NCBI GenBank assembly: GCA_933228895.1
Contig: OW121846.1
Span: forward strand, 80,240,064 to 80,304,063
Direction of reading: 5' to 3'
Length of the DNA stretch: 64,000 bases
Origin: Platycnemis pennipes
Lineage: Eukaryota; Arthropoda; Insecta; Odonata; Platycnemididae
Within the stretch, counting starts at the first letter, position 1, and each line of letters starts with the position of its first letter. A program made the position numbers and the translations under genes. Of this stretch, positions 50,632-62,369 are shown piece by piece. The notes under the pieces are model-generated. The model was given only the letters and a program-made list of their open reading frames with translations, ran no database searches and had not been told where the DNA came from.

Positions 50632-52987
50632 CGTGTATCAGAGGTAAGCTCATCTTTGTTTTTCGCAGTTAATGTCATGCTCTTTACGTCTGAATATTTC
50701 TACCATACGTACTTTTACTTTTGAATTAACTTGTTATGTGCTCCATAGGACATAATGTGAGTAAAACTGCTATGAAAATTTACTTTTCTTAAATAATGTA
50801 CTGCTCTTACCTGTGATTACTGCATGTTAAAGATATTAGCTCTTTCCAAACCTAGGATTTGAAAAAGAATTAAATAAAAATTATGTTAAAGATCAGTATA
50901 TCTCCCATTTCTTTGCTATGCTTTTGACACACGCAGTCCTATTCCAGTGGTAATACGAATTTTTCTTATTTGTTAATCTATCATCAAGTCATACTTGATT
51001 TATTTTCATACCAGATAGAAATCAATGTTTTCTTACTAAGATTAAGCTCTTTGTTAAACTGCATCATTTACTCTATGTTGGTATCTTGAATGCGACGATA
51101 TATTCCAAACCATGTTCATTGGTTAATTGTTAGAAATATTTGGTGGATAGTTATGCCGCACTATTTGGAACCTCAAAACAAAATGCTCTTGCGTATACGG
51201 CCATTTTCCGTATTCTCATAAAAAAGGGAAGAGAAAGGTCGGAACGGGCCTAATTTACAACTTAGGCTTAGGTTATTTATTACTGTTGCATTATATTCCC
51301 AAGGTGATAATAATTATAAAATTATAGTCGATATCCATCTTACACTCCTTGTCCAACTCCAGAAGAGTATACACCAGCTATCTTTTGATTCCTTGTGTAT
51401 GGTACGTGCATTGAAATCATTGTGAATCCTACATCATTTTTTGATAGAATTCAATTTAAAATGGCGAAATTAATTCAACACAAATTTTTAATTTGGTGGG
51501 ATATAAAAGTTCCTTGGCATGTAATCTTGTGGAAGCCAGAGTAGAAGTTTGTTAATGTTACATTAGTAAGACCACCGGCGTACCCTGGCTCGTAGGTATT
51601 TTCTAGTGCCCAAACGATTAACTTCTTTACCCTGAAAAATCAGTTTCCCCTCAATCGCTGAGATAAATATTTGTAAGGTAATTATTGCTTAAAGTTTGAT
51701 GTTCTGCTAGTGCCAAAGCACTGAAAAAAGTTTCCTTTTTTTATTTGTATTCTCTACTTATCTATCTCTTCCTCGTTCACCCTCAAAAATGTATACTATT
51801 TCCTGGATGTTTCTCTATCGATACTTCTGTTTCCCTGAATTTTAGCTGTAGCAGACGTCAATGATTAATTATATTTTGACATTAACCGTTACGGGTGAAT
51901 CATAACTAAGAACGCACTTTATTGTATTACCCTTACAGGAAGTACCTTGAAAGAAGAAAGCCAGCGAACGAGGATTTTACGTTTCCGTGTTAGCGGAAAG
52001 TTTGGTATTTAGTTATATTTAAAACTTAATGCTAAATGTTCCGCTCTCACTGTAACGTATCCACTCCATTTTTTGCATCACAAGACAATGCCTAGTTTGG
52101 TGCGCCAATAACTTAAGGGAAGAAGATATATCGATATAATATCAGAAGTTTATTGCCCTTAAATTTAAGGGACTGTTTGTAAAAAAAATTGCTTTGACTT
52201 TGAAGTAGTGTTAAGGTACGGATATGGTATAATATATAAGTCGTATTTATAAATTATGGTTAAGGGCAGGTGTAACGGATTATTGTTATTTTTTTGCCTT
52301 ATTAAAACATCATATACATTTCTTTATTGTCGATTTCTAAAATCCAGAATGCAATGTTTACACTAAAATGATACTGTTTTAGAGAAATATATACCTAATT
52401 ATATTCAGATTGATAAATGGATTTGGAGCCTTTTACCGAGGTAATTGAAAAATAAGGATCAATTTGAAATCAATAAAGTATGGTCAGTAGTTGAAAATAA
52501 TAGTAATTATTCCAAGGATTTGGAAGTGATGGATTTTTGGGAATAATGTACAAATGTACCTTCTGTACCAACGAATATGATCGAATATAAATGGTCAAGA
52601 ATGAGGCTGTTGGTTAGTTGGATATTCAGTGGAGGCGAACGACGCCTGAGTTCAATCGTGCCAATTTGGATGGGTTAATAATTGTATAATTTTAGGAGTT
52701 TTCAGGAAACAGAGCAAGAATGGAGAGAAATCCAACATCGACATTAGCCTATTCTTAACTGAAAGAGCCAAGGGAGCCCTGAATTAACGTCTCTTCCACC
52801 GGACAGTGAATTCAGCTTGAGATGTCCATCAACAGGCAATTGAGTTTGACCGCATTTCCACCTAAAAGCCGCAACTACCCGATAAAACAGTAGCGGGACC
52901 TCGGCATGTACCCCAGTACACTACTAAAAACCGCAACCGTACTATAAATAAGGAACCTTAAACACAAAAGGGAACGCCGAAAAATGA
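50632..52987 (+). repeat. Monomer 21 (z-I, B)
   Basis: 2356 bp. Front as in monomer 14. Its island has CGATAAAACAG at about 52881 in place of CGGAAACAG. Confidence 0.95.
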
Positions 52988-55345
52988 CGTGTATCAGAGG
53001 TAAGCTCATCTTTGTTTTTCGCAGTTAATGTCATTCTCTTTATGTCTGAATATTTCTACCATACGTATTTTTCCATTTGAATTAACTTCATGATGTGCTC
53101 CATAGGAAATAATGTGAGTAAAACTGCTATGAAAATTTACTTTTCTTCAATAATGTACTGCTCTTACCTGTGATTATTGCATGTTAAAGATATAAGCTCA
53201 TTTCCGAACCTATGATTTGAAAAAGAATTAAATATATATTATGTTAAAGATCAGTATATTTCCCATTTCTATGCTATGCTTTTGACACACGCAGTCCTCT
53301 TCCAGTGGTAATACTAATTTTTGTTATTTCCTTATCTTTTACCAAGTCAAACTTGATTTATTTTCATACGAGATAGAAATCAATGTTTTCTTACTAAGAT
53401 TAAGCTCTTTGTTAAACTGCATCATTTACTCTATGTTGGTATCTTGAATGCGACGATATATTCCAAACAATGTTCATTGGTTAATTGTCAGAAGTATTTG
53501 GTGGATAGTTATGCCGCATTATTTTGAACCTCAAAACAAAATACTCTTGCGCATACGGCCATTTTCCGTATTCTCATAAAAAAGGGAAGAGAAAGATAGG
53601 AACGGGCCTAATTGTCAACTTAGGCTTAGGTTATTTATTACTGTTGCATTATATTCCCAAGATGATAATAATTATAAAATTATAGTCGATATCCCTCTTA
53701 CACTCCTTGTCGAACTCCAGAGGAGTATACACCAGCTATCTTTTGATTCCTTGTATATGGTACGTGCATTGAAATCATTGTGAATCCTACATCATTTTTT
53801 GATAGAATTCAATTTAAAATGGCGAAATTAATTTAACACAAATTTTTAATTTGCTGGGATATAAAGTCTCCCGCGCATGTAATCTTGTGAAAGCCAGAGT
53901 AAAAGTTTGTTAATGTTACATTAGTTAGACCACCGGCGTACCCTGGCTCGTAGGTATTTTCTAGTGCCCAAACGATTAACTTCTTTACCCTGAAAAATCA
54001 GTTTCCCCTCAATTGCTGAGATAAATATTTGTAAGCTAATTATTGCTTAAAGGATGATGTTCTGCTGGTGCCAAAGCACTGAAAAAATTTTCCTTTTTTT
54101 ATCTGTATTCTCTCCTTATCTATCTCTTCCTCGTTTACCCTCACAAATGTATGCTATTTCCTGGATGTTTCTCTATCGATACTTCTGTTTCCCTGAATTT
54201 TAGCTGTAGCAGACGTCAATGATTAATTATATTTTTACATTAACCCTTATGGGTGAATCATAACTAAGAACGCACTTAAATGCATTACCCTTAAAGGAAG
54301 TACCTTGAAAGAAGAAATCCAGCGAACGAGGATTTTACGTTTCCGTGGTAGCGGAAAGTTTGGTATTTAGTTAAATTTTAAACTCAATGCTAAATGTTCC
54401 GCTCTCACTGTAACGTATCCACTCCATTTTCTGCATCACAAAACCATGCCTAGTTTGGTGCACCAATAACTTAAGGGAAGAAGATATATCGATATAATAT
54501 CAGAAGTTTATTGCCCTTAAATTTAAGGGACTGTTTGTAAAAAAAAATTGCTTTGACTTTGAAGTAGTGTTAAGGTACGGATATGGTATAATATATAAGT
54601 CGTATTTATAAATTATGGTTAAGGGCAGGTGTAACTGATTATTGTTATTTTTTTGCCTTATTAAAACATCATATACATTTCTTTATTTTCGATTTCTAAA
54701 ATCCAGAAAGCAATGTTTACACTAAAATGATACTGTTTCAGAGAAATATATATCAAAAATAAGTTCAGATTGATAAATAGATTTGGAGCCTTTTACCGAG
54801 GTAATTGAAAAATAAGGATCAATTTGAAATCAATAAAGTATGTTCAGCAGTTTAAAATAATAGTAATTATTCCCAGGATTTGGAAATGATGGATTTTTGG
54901 GAATAATGTACAAATGCACCTTCTGTACCAACGAATATGATCGAAAATAAATGGTCAAGAATGAGGCTGTTGGTTAGTTGGATATCCAGTGGAGGCGAAC
55001 GACGCCTGAGTTCAATCGTGCCAATTTGGATGGGTAAATAATAATATAATTTTAGGAGTTTTCAGGAAACAGAGCAAGAATGGAGAGAAATCCGACATCG
55101 ACATTAGCCTACTCTTAACTGAAAGAGCCAAGGGAGCCCTGGATTAACGTCTCTTCCACCGGACAGTGAATTCAGCTTGAGATGTCCACCATCAGGCAAT
55201 TGAGTTTGACCGGATTTCCACCTAAAAGCCGCAACTACCCGGAAACAGTAGCGGGACCTCGGCATGTACCCCAGTACACTACTAAAAACCGCAACCGTAC
55301 TATAAATAAGGAACCTCCAACACAAAAGGGAAAGCCGAAAAATGA
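52988..55345 (+). repeat. Monomer 22 (z-I, B)
   Basis: 2358 bp. It carries many private changes (for example TTAAATATATATTATG at about 53229), so it looks less homogenised than its neighbours. Confidence 0.95.
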
Positions 55346-57700
55346 CGTGTATCAGAGGTAAGCTCATCTTTGTTTTTCGCTGTTAATGTCATGCTCTTTA
55401 TGTCTGAATATTTCTACCATACGTATTTTTCCATTTGAATTAACTTCATGATGTGCTCCGTAGGAAATAATGTGAGTAAAACTGCTATGAAAATTTACTT
55501 TTCTTCTTTAATGTACTGCTCTTACCTGTGATTATTGCATGTTAAAGATATAAGCTCTTTTCCAAACCTAGGATTTTAAAAAGAATTAAATAAAAATTAT
55601 GTTAAAGATCAGTATATCTCCCATTTCTTTGATATGCTTTTGACACACGCAGTCCTCTTCCAGTGGTAATACTAATTTTTGTTATTTCCTTATATATTAC
55701 CAAGTCAAACTTGATTTATTTTCATACCAGATAGAAATTTAATGTTTTCTTACTAAGATTGAGCTCTTTGTTAAACTGCATCATTTACTCTATGTTGGTA
55801 TCTTGAATGCGACGATATATTCCAAACAATGTTCATTGGTTAATTGTTAGAAATATTTGGTGGATAGTTATGCCGCATTATTTTGAACCTCAAAACAAAA
55901 TGCTCTTGCGTATACGGCCATTTTCCGTATTCTCATAAAAAAGGGAAGAGAAAGGTCGGATCGGGCCTAATTGTCAACTTAGGCTTAGGTTATTTATTAC
56001 TGTTGCATTATATTCCCAAGGTGATAATAATTATAAATTATAGCCGATATCTTTCTTACACTCCTTGTCCAACTCCAGAGGAGTTTACACCAGCTATCTT
56101 TTGATTCGTTGTATATGGTACGTGCATTGAAATCATTGGGAATCCTTCATCATTTTTTAATAGAATCAATTTAAAATGGCGAAATTAATTTAACACAAAT
56201 TTTTAATTTGCTGGGTTATAAAATTTCCTGGGCATGTAATCTTGTGAAAGCCAGAGTGGAAGTTTGTTAAAGTTACACTAGTTAGACCACCGGCGTACCC
56301 TGGCTCGTAGGTATTTTCTAGTGCCCAAGAGATTAACTTCTTTACGCTGAAAAATTTAAGTCCCCTCAATCTGTGTGATGAATATTTGAAAGCTGATTAT
56401 CGTTTGTAGGACAATGTTCTGCTGGTGCCAAAGCCCTAAAAAAATTTGCATTTTTTATATGTATTATCCCCTTATCTTTCTCTTCCTCGTAAACCCTCAA
56501 AAATGTATGCTATTTCCTGGATGTTTCTCTATCGATACTTCTGTTTCCCTGAATTTTAGCTGTAGCAGACGTCAATGATTAATTATATTTTGACATTAAC
56601 CGTTATAGGTGAATCATAACTAAGAACGCACTTAAATGCTTTACCCCCACAGGAAGTACCTTGAAAGAAGAAATCCAGCGAACGCGGATTTTACGTTTCC
56701 GTGTTAGCGGAAAGTTTGGTATTTAGTTATATTTAAAACTCAATGCTAAATGTTCCGCTCTCACTGTAACGTATCCACTCCATTTTCGGCATCACAAGAC
56801 CATGCCTGGTTTGGTGCGCCAATAACTTAAGTGAAGAAGATATATCGATATAATATCAGAAGTTTATTGCCCTTAAATTTAAGGGACTGTATATTAAAAA
56901 AAATTGCTTTGACTTTGAAGTAGTGTTAAGGTACGGATATGGTATAATATATAAGTCGTATTTATAAATTATGGTTAAGGGCAGGTGTAACGGATTATTG
57001 TTATTTTTTTGCCTTATTAAAACATCATATACATTTCTTTATTGTCGATTTATAAAATCCAGAAAGCAATGTTCACACTAAAATGATACTGTTATAGAGA
57101 AATATATACCTAAATTATGTTCAGGTTGATAAATGGATTTGGAGCCTTTACCGAGGTCATTGAAAAATAAGGATCAATTTGAAATCAATAAAGTATGTTC
57201 AGCAGTTTAAAATAATAGTACTTATTTCAAGGATTTGGAAATGATGGATTTTTGGGAATTATGTACAAATGTACCTTCTGTACCAACGAAGATGATCGAA
57301 AATAAATGGTCAAGAATGAGGCTCTTGGTTAGCTGGATATTCAGTGGAGGCGAACGACGCCTGAGTTCAATTGTGCCAATTTGGATGGGTTAATAATTGT
57401 ATAATTATAGGAGTTTTCAGGAAACAAAGCAAGAAAGGAGAGAAATCCGAAATTGACATTAGCCTACTCTTAACTGAAAGAGCCAAGGGAGCCCTGGATT
57501 AACGTCTCTTCCACCGGACAGTGAATTCAGCTTGAGATGTCCACCATCAGGCAATTGAGTTTGACCGGATTTCCACCTAAAAGCCGCAACTACCCGGAAA
57601 CAGTAGCGGGACGTCGGCATGTAATCCAGTACACTACTAAAAACCGCAACCGTTCTATAAATAAGGAACCTCCAACACAAAAGGGAACGCCGAAAAATGA
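55346..57700 (+). repeat. Monomer 23 (y-II, B)
   Basis: 2355 bp. Resembles monomer 20. The TATA at 57656 is preceded by CCGTTC instead of CCGTAC. Confidence 0.95.
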
Positions 57701-59874
57701 CGTGTATCAGAGGTTAGCTCATCTTTGTTTTTCGCAGTTAATGTCATGCTCTTTACGTCTGAATATTTCTACCATACGTACTTTTACTTTTGAATTAACT
57801 TCATAATGTGCTCCATAGGACATAATGTGAGTAAAACTGCTATGAAAATTTACTTTTCTTAAATAATGTACTGCTCTTACCTGTGATTATTGCATGTTAA
57901 AGATATTAGCTCTTTCCCAAACCTAGTATTTGAAAAATAATTAAATAAAATTATGTTAAAGATCAGTATATCTCCCATTTCTTTGCTATGCTTTCGACAC
58001 ACGCAGTCCTCTTCCAGTGGTAATACGAATTTTTGTTATTTGTTAATCTATCATCAAGTCATACTTGATTTATTTTCATACCAGATAGAAATCAATGTTT
58101 TCTTACTAAGATTAAGCTCTTTGTTAAACTGCATCATTTACTCTATGTTGGTATCTTGAATGCGACGATATATTCCAAACAATGTTCATTGGTTAATTGT
58201 TAGAAATATTTGGTGGATAGTTATGCCGCATTATTTGGAACCTCAAAACAAAATGCTCTTGCGTATACGGCCATTTTCCGTATTCTCATAAAAAAGGGAA
58301 GAGAAAGGTCGGAACGGGCCTAATTGTCAACTTAGGCTTAGGTTATTTATTACTGTTGCATTATATTCCCAAGGTGATAATAATTATAAAATTATAGTCG
58401 ATATCCCTCTTACACTCCTTGTCCAACTCTAGAGGAGTATGCACCAGCTATCTTTTGATTCCTTGTATATGGTACGTGCATTAAAATCATTGTGAATCCT
58501 ACATAATTTCTTGATAGAATTCAATTAAAATTGGCGATATTGATTTAACAAAATTTTTTAATTTGCTGGGTTATAAAATTTCCTGGGCAAGTAATCTTGT
58601 GAAAGCCAGAGTGGAAGTATGTTAAAGTTACATTAGTTAGACCACCGGCGTACCCTGGCTCGTAGGAATTTTCTAGTGCCCAAACGATTAACTTCTTTAA
58701 GCTGAAAAATCAGTTTCCCCTCAATCGCTGAGATAAATATTTGAAAGGTAATTATTGCTAAAGGATGATGTTCTGCTAGTGCCAAAGCACTGAAAAAAGT
58801 TTCCTTTTTTTATTTGTATTCTCTACTTATCTATCTCTTCCTCGTTTACCCTCAAAAATGTATGCTATTTCCTGGATGTTTCTCTATCGATACTTCTGTT
58901 TCCCTGAATTTTAGCTATAGCAGACATCAATGATTAATTATATTTTGACATTAACCGTTACGGGTGATCATAACTAAGAACGCACTTAAATGTATTTCCC
59001 TTACAGGAAGTACCTTGAAAGAAGAAAGCCAGCGAACGAGGATTTTACGTTTCCGTGTTAGCGGAAAGTTTGGTATTTAGTTATATTTAAAACTCAATGC
59101 TAAATGTTCCGCTCTCACTGTAACGTATCCACTCCATTTTCTGCATCACAAGACCATGCCTAGTTTGGTGCGCCAATAACTTAAGGGAAGAAGATATATC
59201 GATATAATATCAGAAGTTTATTGCCCTTAAATTTAAGGGACTGTTTGTAAAAAAAAATTGCTTTGACTTTGAAGTAGTGTTAAGGTACGGATATGGTATA
59301 ATATATAAGTCGTATTTATAAATTATGGTTAAGGGCAGGTGTAACTGATTATTGTTATTTTTTTGCGTTATTAAAACATCATATATATTTCTTTATTTTC
59401 GATTTCTAAAATCCAGAAAGCAATGTTTACACTAAAATGATACTGTTTCAGAGAAATATATATCAAAAATATGTTCAGATTGATAAATGGATTTGGAGCC
59501 TTTTACCGAGGTAATTGAAAAATAAGGATCAATTTGAAATCAATAAAGTATGTTCAGCAGTTTAAAATAATAGTAATTATTCCAAGGATTTGGAAATGAT
59601 GGATTTTTGGGAATAATGTACAAATGTACCTTCTGTACCAACGAATATGATCGAAAATAAATAGTCAAGAATGAGGCTGTTGGTTAGTTGTATATTCAGT
59701 GGAGGCGAACGACGCCTGAGTTCAATCGTGCCAATTTGGATGGGTTAATAATTGTATAATTTTAGGAGTTTTCAGGAAACAGAGCAAGAATGGAGAGAAA
59801 TCCGACATCGACATTAGCCTACTCTTAACTGAAAGAGCCAAGGGAGTCCTGGATTAACGTCTCTTCCACCGGAC
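57701..59874 (+). repeat. Monomer 24 (x-I, truncated by LTR element)
   Basis: 2174 bp remain. The donor-like site is GTTAGC rather than GTAAGC. The monomer stops at CTTCCACCGGAC inside its B island, where the retrotransposon LTR begins. Confidence 0.95.
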
Positions 59875-60135
59875 TGTAACGTATCAATTTTTAGCCATGT
59901 TATGCTGGGGAGTTAGGGAGCCGCCATGTTGGTTTTTGTACAGAATATTTATACGGAGATATAGGGAAATATGGCGTCGGCCTCGACAATGGCCAATTTG
60001 TCATTGAGCCTGGTGATTCAGGTCATTCGGGAGATGCATTCCCAAGAATAGAAATTGTCTCGCAAGGTATTGTTGAACTCGCGGCAGGACGGAGGGAGAC
60101 TAATTTTGGCCGAGCGTTAACAATTAGGTTGTGCC

Positions 60136-60143
60136 TATATAAA
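60136..60143 (+). promoter_or_regulatory. LTR TATA box (TATATAAA)
   Basis: In GCCTATATAAAGAGGG, about 260 bp into the LTR. Transcription would be expected to start near 60165. Confidence 0.6.
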
Positions 60144-60178
60144 GAGGGACGAAGAGAGAGACGGGGCTGCTAGGGAGG

Positions 60179-60295
60179 CTGATAGTCCAAGAAGAGGGAA
60201 GTGGTCTTCTAGGCGAGTCTGATAGTCTAAGAACAGTGAAGGGGCGTCTAGCTTCTAGTCTGATGGTCTGACAACAGTGAAGTGGAAAGTGGCGA
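60179..60295 (+). repeat. Three imperfect ~40-bp tandem repeats in the LTR
   Basis: CTGATAGTCC, CTGATAGTCT and CTGATGGTCT begin at 60179, 60219 and 60260. Each is followed by AAGAAGAGGGAAG, AAGAACAGTGAAG or GACAACAGTGAAG. The repeats lie downstream of the expected start site, so in R or U5. Confidence 0.7.
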
Positions 60296-60636
60296 CTAAG
60301 TCTAACAAGAGAGAAAAGGAAGGTGGCGGAGAAGCCAGGATTAACCAAGGAGACGGGGATCACCTCAGCTAGGAACTCCAGATAAACTAGAGGGATAAAG
60401 CGGTCCACTCCCCACTATTATGTAGGTACTTATTTTTAAGAGGGTACTTGTTATATTTTATGTGAGAGTGAAAAGTGAAGTGGCTCGTGAAGTGATCTAT
60501 GGCCTGTAAAAATTGAGCCTGAAGATACCAAGAGTGAAAGTGATATATTGTGAGGGTAATTTATTATGATAAATGTCTATATTAATTTGTGTTGTGTGTG
60601 AGACAAATTAAATTGAGAAGATATAAATTACATTTA

Positions 60637-60650
60637 TGGCGCACAACGTG
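60637..60650 (+). other. Primer-binding site, tRNA-Lys-like
   Basis: TGGCGCACAACGTG, 4 bp after the LTR end. Drosophila gypsy uses a tRNA-Lys site beginning TGGCGCCCAACGTG; one base differs in this stretch. Confidence 0.65.
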
Positions 60651-60831
60651 TGAGCACGATAAAATATTAGACGTACGGGGTTGAGTGCTAGCTTACGTTT
60701 AATAGATACCACGAGGAGAACCTGAGAGGTGCAGAGAAGGAAGTGCTCACGTTAGAGAACGCGAGAGAAAATTAGACATCGGGAAAATTACTACAGATTA
60801 AGTGTTAGTAGTAACGGTGTAATTGTATAAG
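60651..60831 (+). other. Retrotransposon untranslated leader
   Basis: 181 bp between primer-binding site and gag without an ATG-initiated frame of note. It would hold any packaging signal, but nothing specific is recognised. Confidence 0.5.
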
Positions 60832-62361
60832 ATGTTTCGAGCAAGTAAAAGTCTGTTCGAGTTGAAGAACGCCGAGGTGCAGGAGGAATTGAAGAAACTA
60901 GGGTTAGGCACCGAAGGAGTTAAAAATGAATTGGTCGGTAGGCTTAGATCTGCTCTCGAGGAACAGGGAGTAGACATTGAATCTCTCAAATTCGAAGTCG
61001 AAGACAGGATTCCAACAACGATGGATTTATGGGCTTGGTTGAAGGAAGAGAAAATCAAGGAGAAAAGGGAACGAGAAGAAGAGAGAAGACGGAGGGAAGA
61101 AAGAAGACAGAAGGAGCAGGCGGAGCTGTTAAGAACAATCTTGAGGGAGCAGGCGGAACAGCTGAAAGGAGCAGAAGTTAGGATGAATACGCGGATAGAA
61201 GAGGAAAAAGCAGAAAGGCGCGCAGAGATAGAGGCTGTTCGCGAGGAGGCGAATAATAATGTCCAAAGTATAGCGGCGGAAACACGGAAGGATTTATATA
61301 ATGTCAAGGAAAGGCTAAAGGATTATGAAAGCTTGGCGATAGAAACGCGTGAGGAAGTGAGGAATATCACAGATAAGATGAAGGAGAATGAAGATAGGAT
61401 GCAGCTGCTGACCGCAGAAAAATTGAAGGAAGAGTCGGAACTGCAAGGAAAAGTACGAATAATAGCGCAGAATGAAGCGGAAAAGATAAGGCTGCAGTGT
61501 TCGCGAAACTCAACCGCAATTCAATCACCGGGAGTGATGATGAAGATCCCACATTTTGACGGTAGGAGAGAAGCTAGGCCTATGCGATACATCAGTGAGC
61601 TGGAGGAATACCAAGCCATGTACCAATTATCCTCCAACGAAATGCTGAAAATCGTAAGACAAGGTCTGACGGGATCTGCAGGCGAATGGTTTACCGCTAT
61701 CTCACATCTACTAGACGACGTAGAGCAGTTCACACAGCTGTTTATGATGCAGTATTGGGGGCGTGAGCAGCAGATGGAGGTTCGGAGGACGCTAGATTCC
61801 GGCCGGTACGTTGAACGAGGGAATATCAGCCGAGTGGAATACGCAACATCCCGAATAAGCACTGCGAAGGAACTAATGCCACCGATGGAGGACGAGGAAA
61901 TAATCTATAGGTTGGAGCATCATTTTGGTCCGGAGGTCAACACGGCAATCATATCGCAGCAAATAAACACCATCCCACGATTATTGTCATTGCTCAGCCG
62001 ATACGATAGGGTGGTGCCGCAGCCGATACAGGAGACGAAGGAAGAGAGCCGAAGAAGATGGACAGGAACCGAGGAAAGGAGAATTGATTTTAGAGGACGT
62101 GGATACAACCCACCACCTCAGAATCAAAATGGTAATAGATATCAACCTAATCCATCCGGCAAGCAGAGGCAGACACCTCCGATGAGACGGTACAGCAGCC
62201 GAGAACAAATGGATGGACGGAGTTACGAAGAAAGACCACCCAGGGAGAATGCAAACATCCGCACGATGATTGTGGAAAACTCCGGGAGTAGTGAAGAAAG
62301 GCATGAAGAACAGGGAAACGCGAAGGGGCAAGTCGTGCAAGCAGTCCCGACACGACATTAG
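60832..62361 (+). CDS. gag: Gag polyprotein, 509 aa, with SAP-like N-terminus
   Basis: Structural protein that would assemble virus-like particles in the cytoplasm and bind the element RNA. ATG 60832 is the first true ATG of the frame; the frame also runs 9 bp upstream from a TTG. Residues 8-42 fit a SAP domain (LKNAEVQEELKKLGLGT, then KNELVGRL). Residues ~65-215 are extremely rich in K, E and R in a heptad-like pattern, probably a long coiled coil. Residues ~235-395 look like a Ty3/gypsy gag/capsid region: PHFDG at 240-244, LTGSAGEWF at 279-287, and FMMQYWG. The tail (400-470) is rich in R, Q, N and P with RGRG, but there is no CCHC zinc knuckle, the usual nucleocapsid motif. The frame is intact, with no internal stop. 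It ends 8 bp before the ATG of the pol frame and overlaps that open frame from 62307, consistent with translational frameshifting. Family assignment is from motifs; the SAP call is moderately sure. Confidence 0.85.
   Translation: MFRASKSLFELKNAEVQEELKKLGLGTEGVKNELVGRLRSALEEQGVDIESLKFEVEDRIPTTMDLWAWLKEEKIKEKREREEERRRREERRQKEQAELLRTILREQAEQLKGAEVRMNTRIEEEKAERRAEIEAVREEANNNVQSIAAETRKDLYNVKERLKDYESLAIETREEVRNITDKMKENEDRMQLLTAEKLKEESELQGKVRIIAQNEAEKIRLQCSRNSTAIQSPGVMMKIPHFDGRREARPMRYISELEEYQAMYQLSSNEMLKIVRQGLTGSAGEWFTAISHLLDDVEQFTQLFMMQYWGREQQMEVRRTLDSGRYVERGNISRVEYATSRISTAKELMPPMEDEEIIYRLEHHFGPEVNTAIISQQINTIPRLLSLLSRYDRVVPQPIQETKEESRRRWTGTEERRIDFRGRGYNPPPQNQNGNRYQPNPSGKQRQTPPMRRYSSREQMDGRSYEERPPRENANIRTMIVENSGSSEERHEEQGNAKGQVVQAVPTRH
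62313..62319 (+). promoter_or_regulatory. Minus-1 ribosomal frameshift site G-GGA-AAC
   Basis: GGGAAAC lies in the correct phase of the gag frame (codons CAG GGA AAC) and shifts exactly into the pol frame, which is open from 62307. After 12 nt, GTCGTG (62332-62337) can pair with CACGAC (62351-62356). GGGAAAC is a known slippery heptamer of retroviral gag-pol junctions. Confidence 0.7.
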
Positions 62362-62369
62362 CCAGAGAA

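Larger units (their letters stand above)
1..59874 (+). repeat. Satellite array, ~2.3-2.36 kb monomers, ~25 tandem copies
   Basis: The same sequence recurs head to tail from the first base to 59874. Monomers are phased here at the conserved CGTGTATCAG, found at 501, 2859, 5217 (as CGCATATCAG), 7517, 9829, 12186, 14544 (CGCA form), 16846, 22541, 24897, 27253, 29611, 31967, 34325, 36685, 38986, 41344, 43644, 45977, 48276, 50632, 52988, 55346 and 57701. Spacings cluster at 2355-2360 and 2299-2302 bp. Diagnostic blocks used below are as follows. Island A has TTGCACAACCACAACAACC before the TATA box. Island B has GCGGGACCTCGGCATGTA and about 58 extra bp in total. Body block at about +790 is x (CCTACATAATTTCTTG), y (CCTTCATCATTTTTTAATAG) or z (CCTACATCATTTTTTGATAG). 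Block at about +1010 is I (CAGTTTCCCCTCAAT) or II (TTAAGTCCCCTCAAT). The only interruption is a transposon at 19132-22463. Divergence among copies argues against a collapsed or artificial assembly. Confidence 0.97.
59875..60632 (+). repeat. 5' long terminal repeat (758 bp)
   Basis: Starts TGTAACGTATC at the break with satellite DNA and ends ...TTACA, 4 bp before the primer-binding site. It holds a TATA box (60136) and three imperfect ~40-bp repeats. The 3' LTR is not in the window to confirm the ends, but the last five bases of the window (TGTAA, after a purine-rich stretch) fit a second LTR start. Confidence 0.75.

Noticed and set aside
1..59874. CRISPR-like or ribosomal spacer interpretation of the tandem repeats
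   Set aside because: The units are kilobases long without short identical repeats and unique spacers, and no rRNA sequence is seen anywhere in the array.
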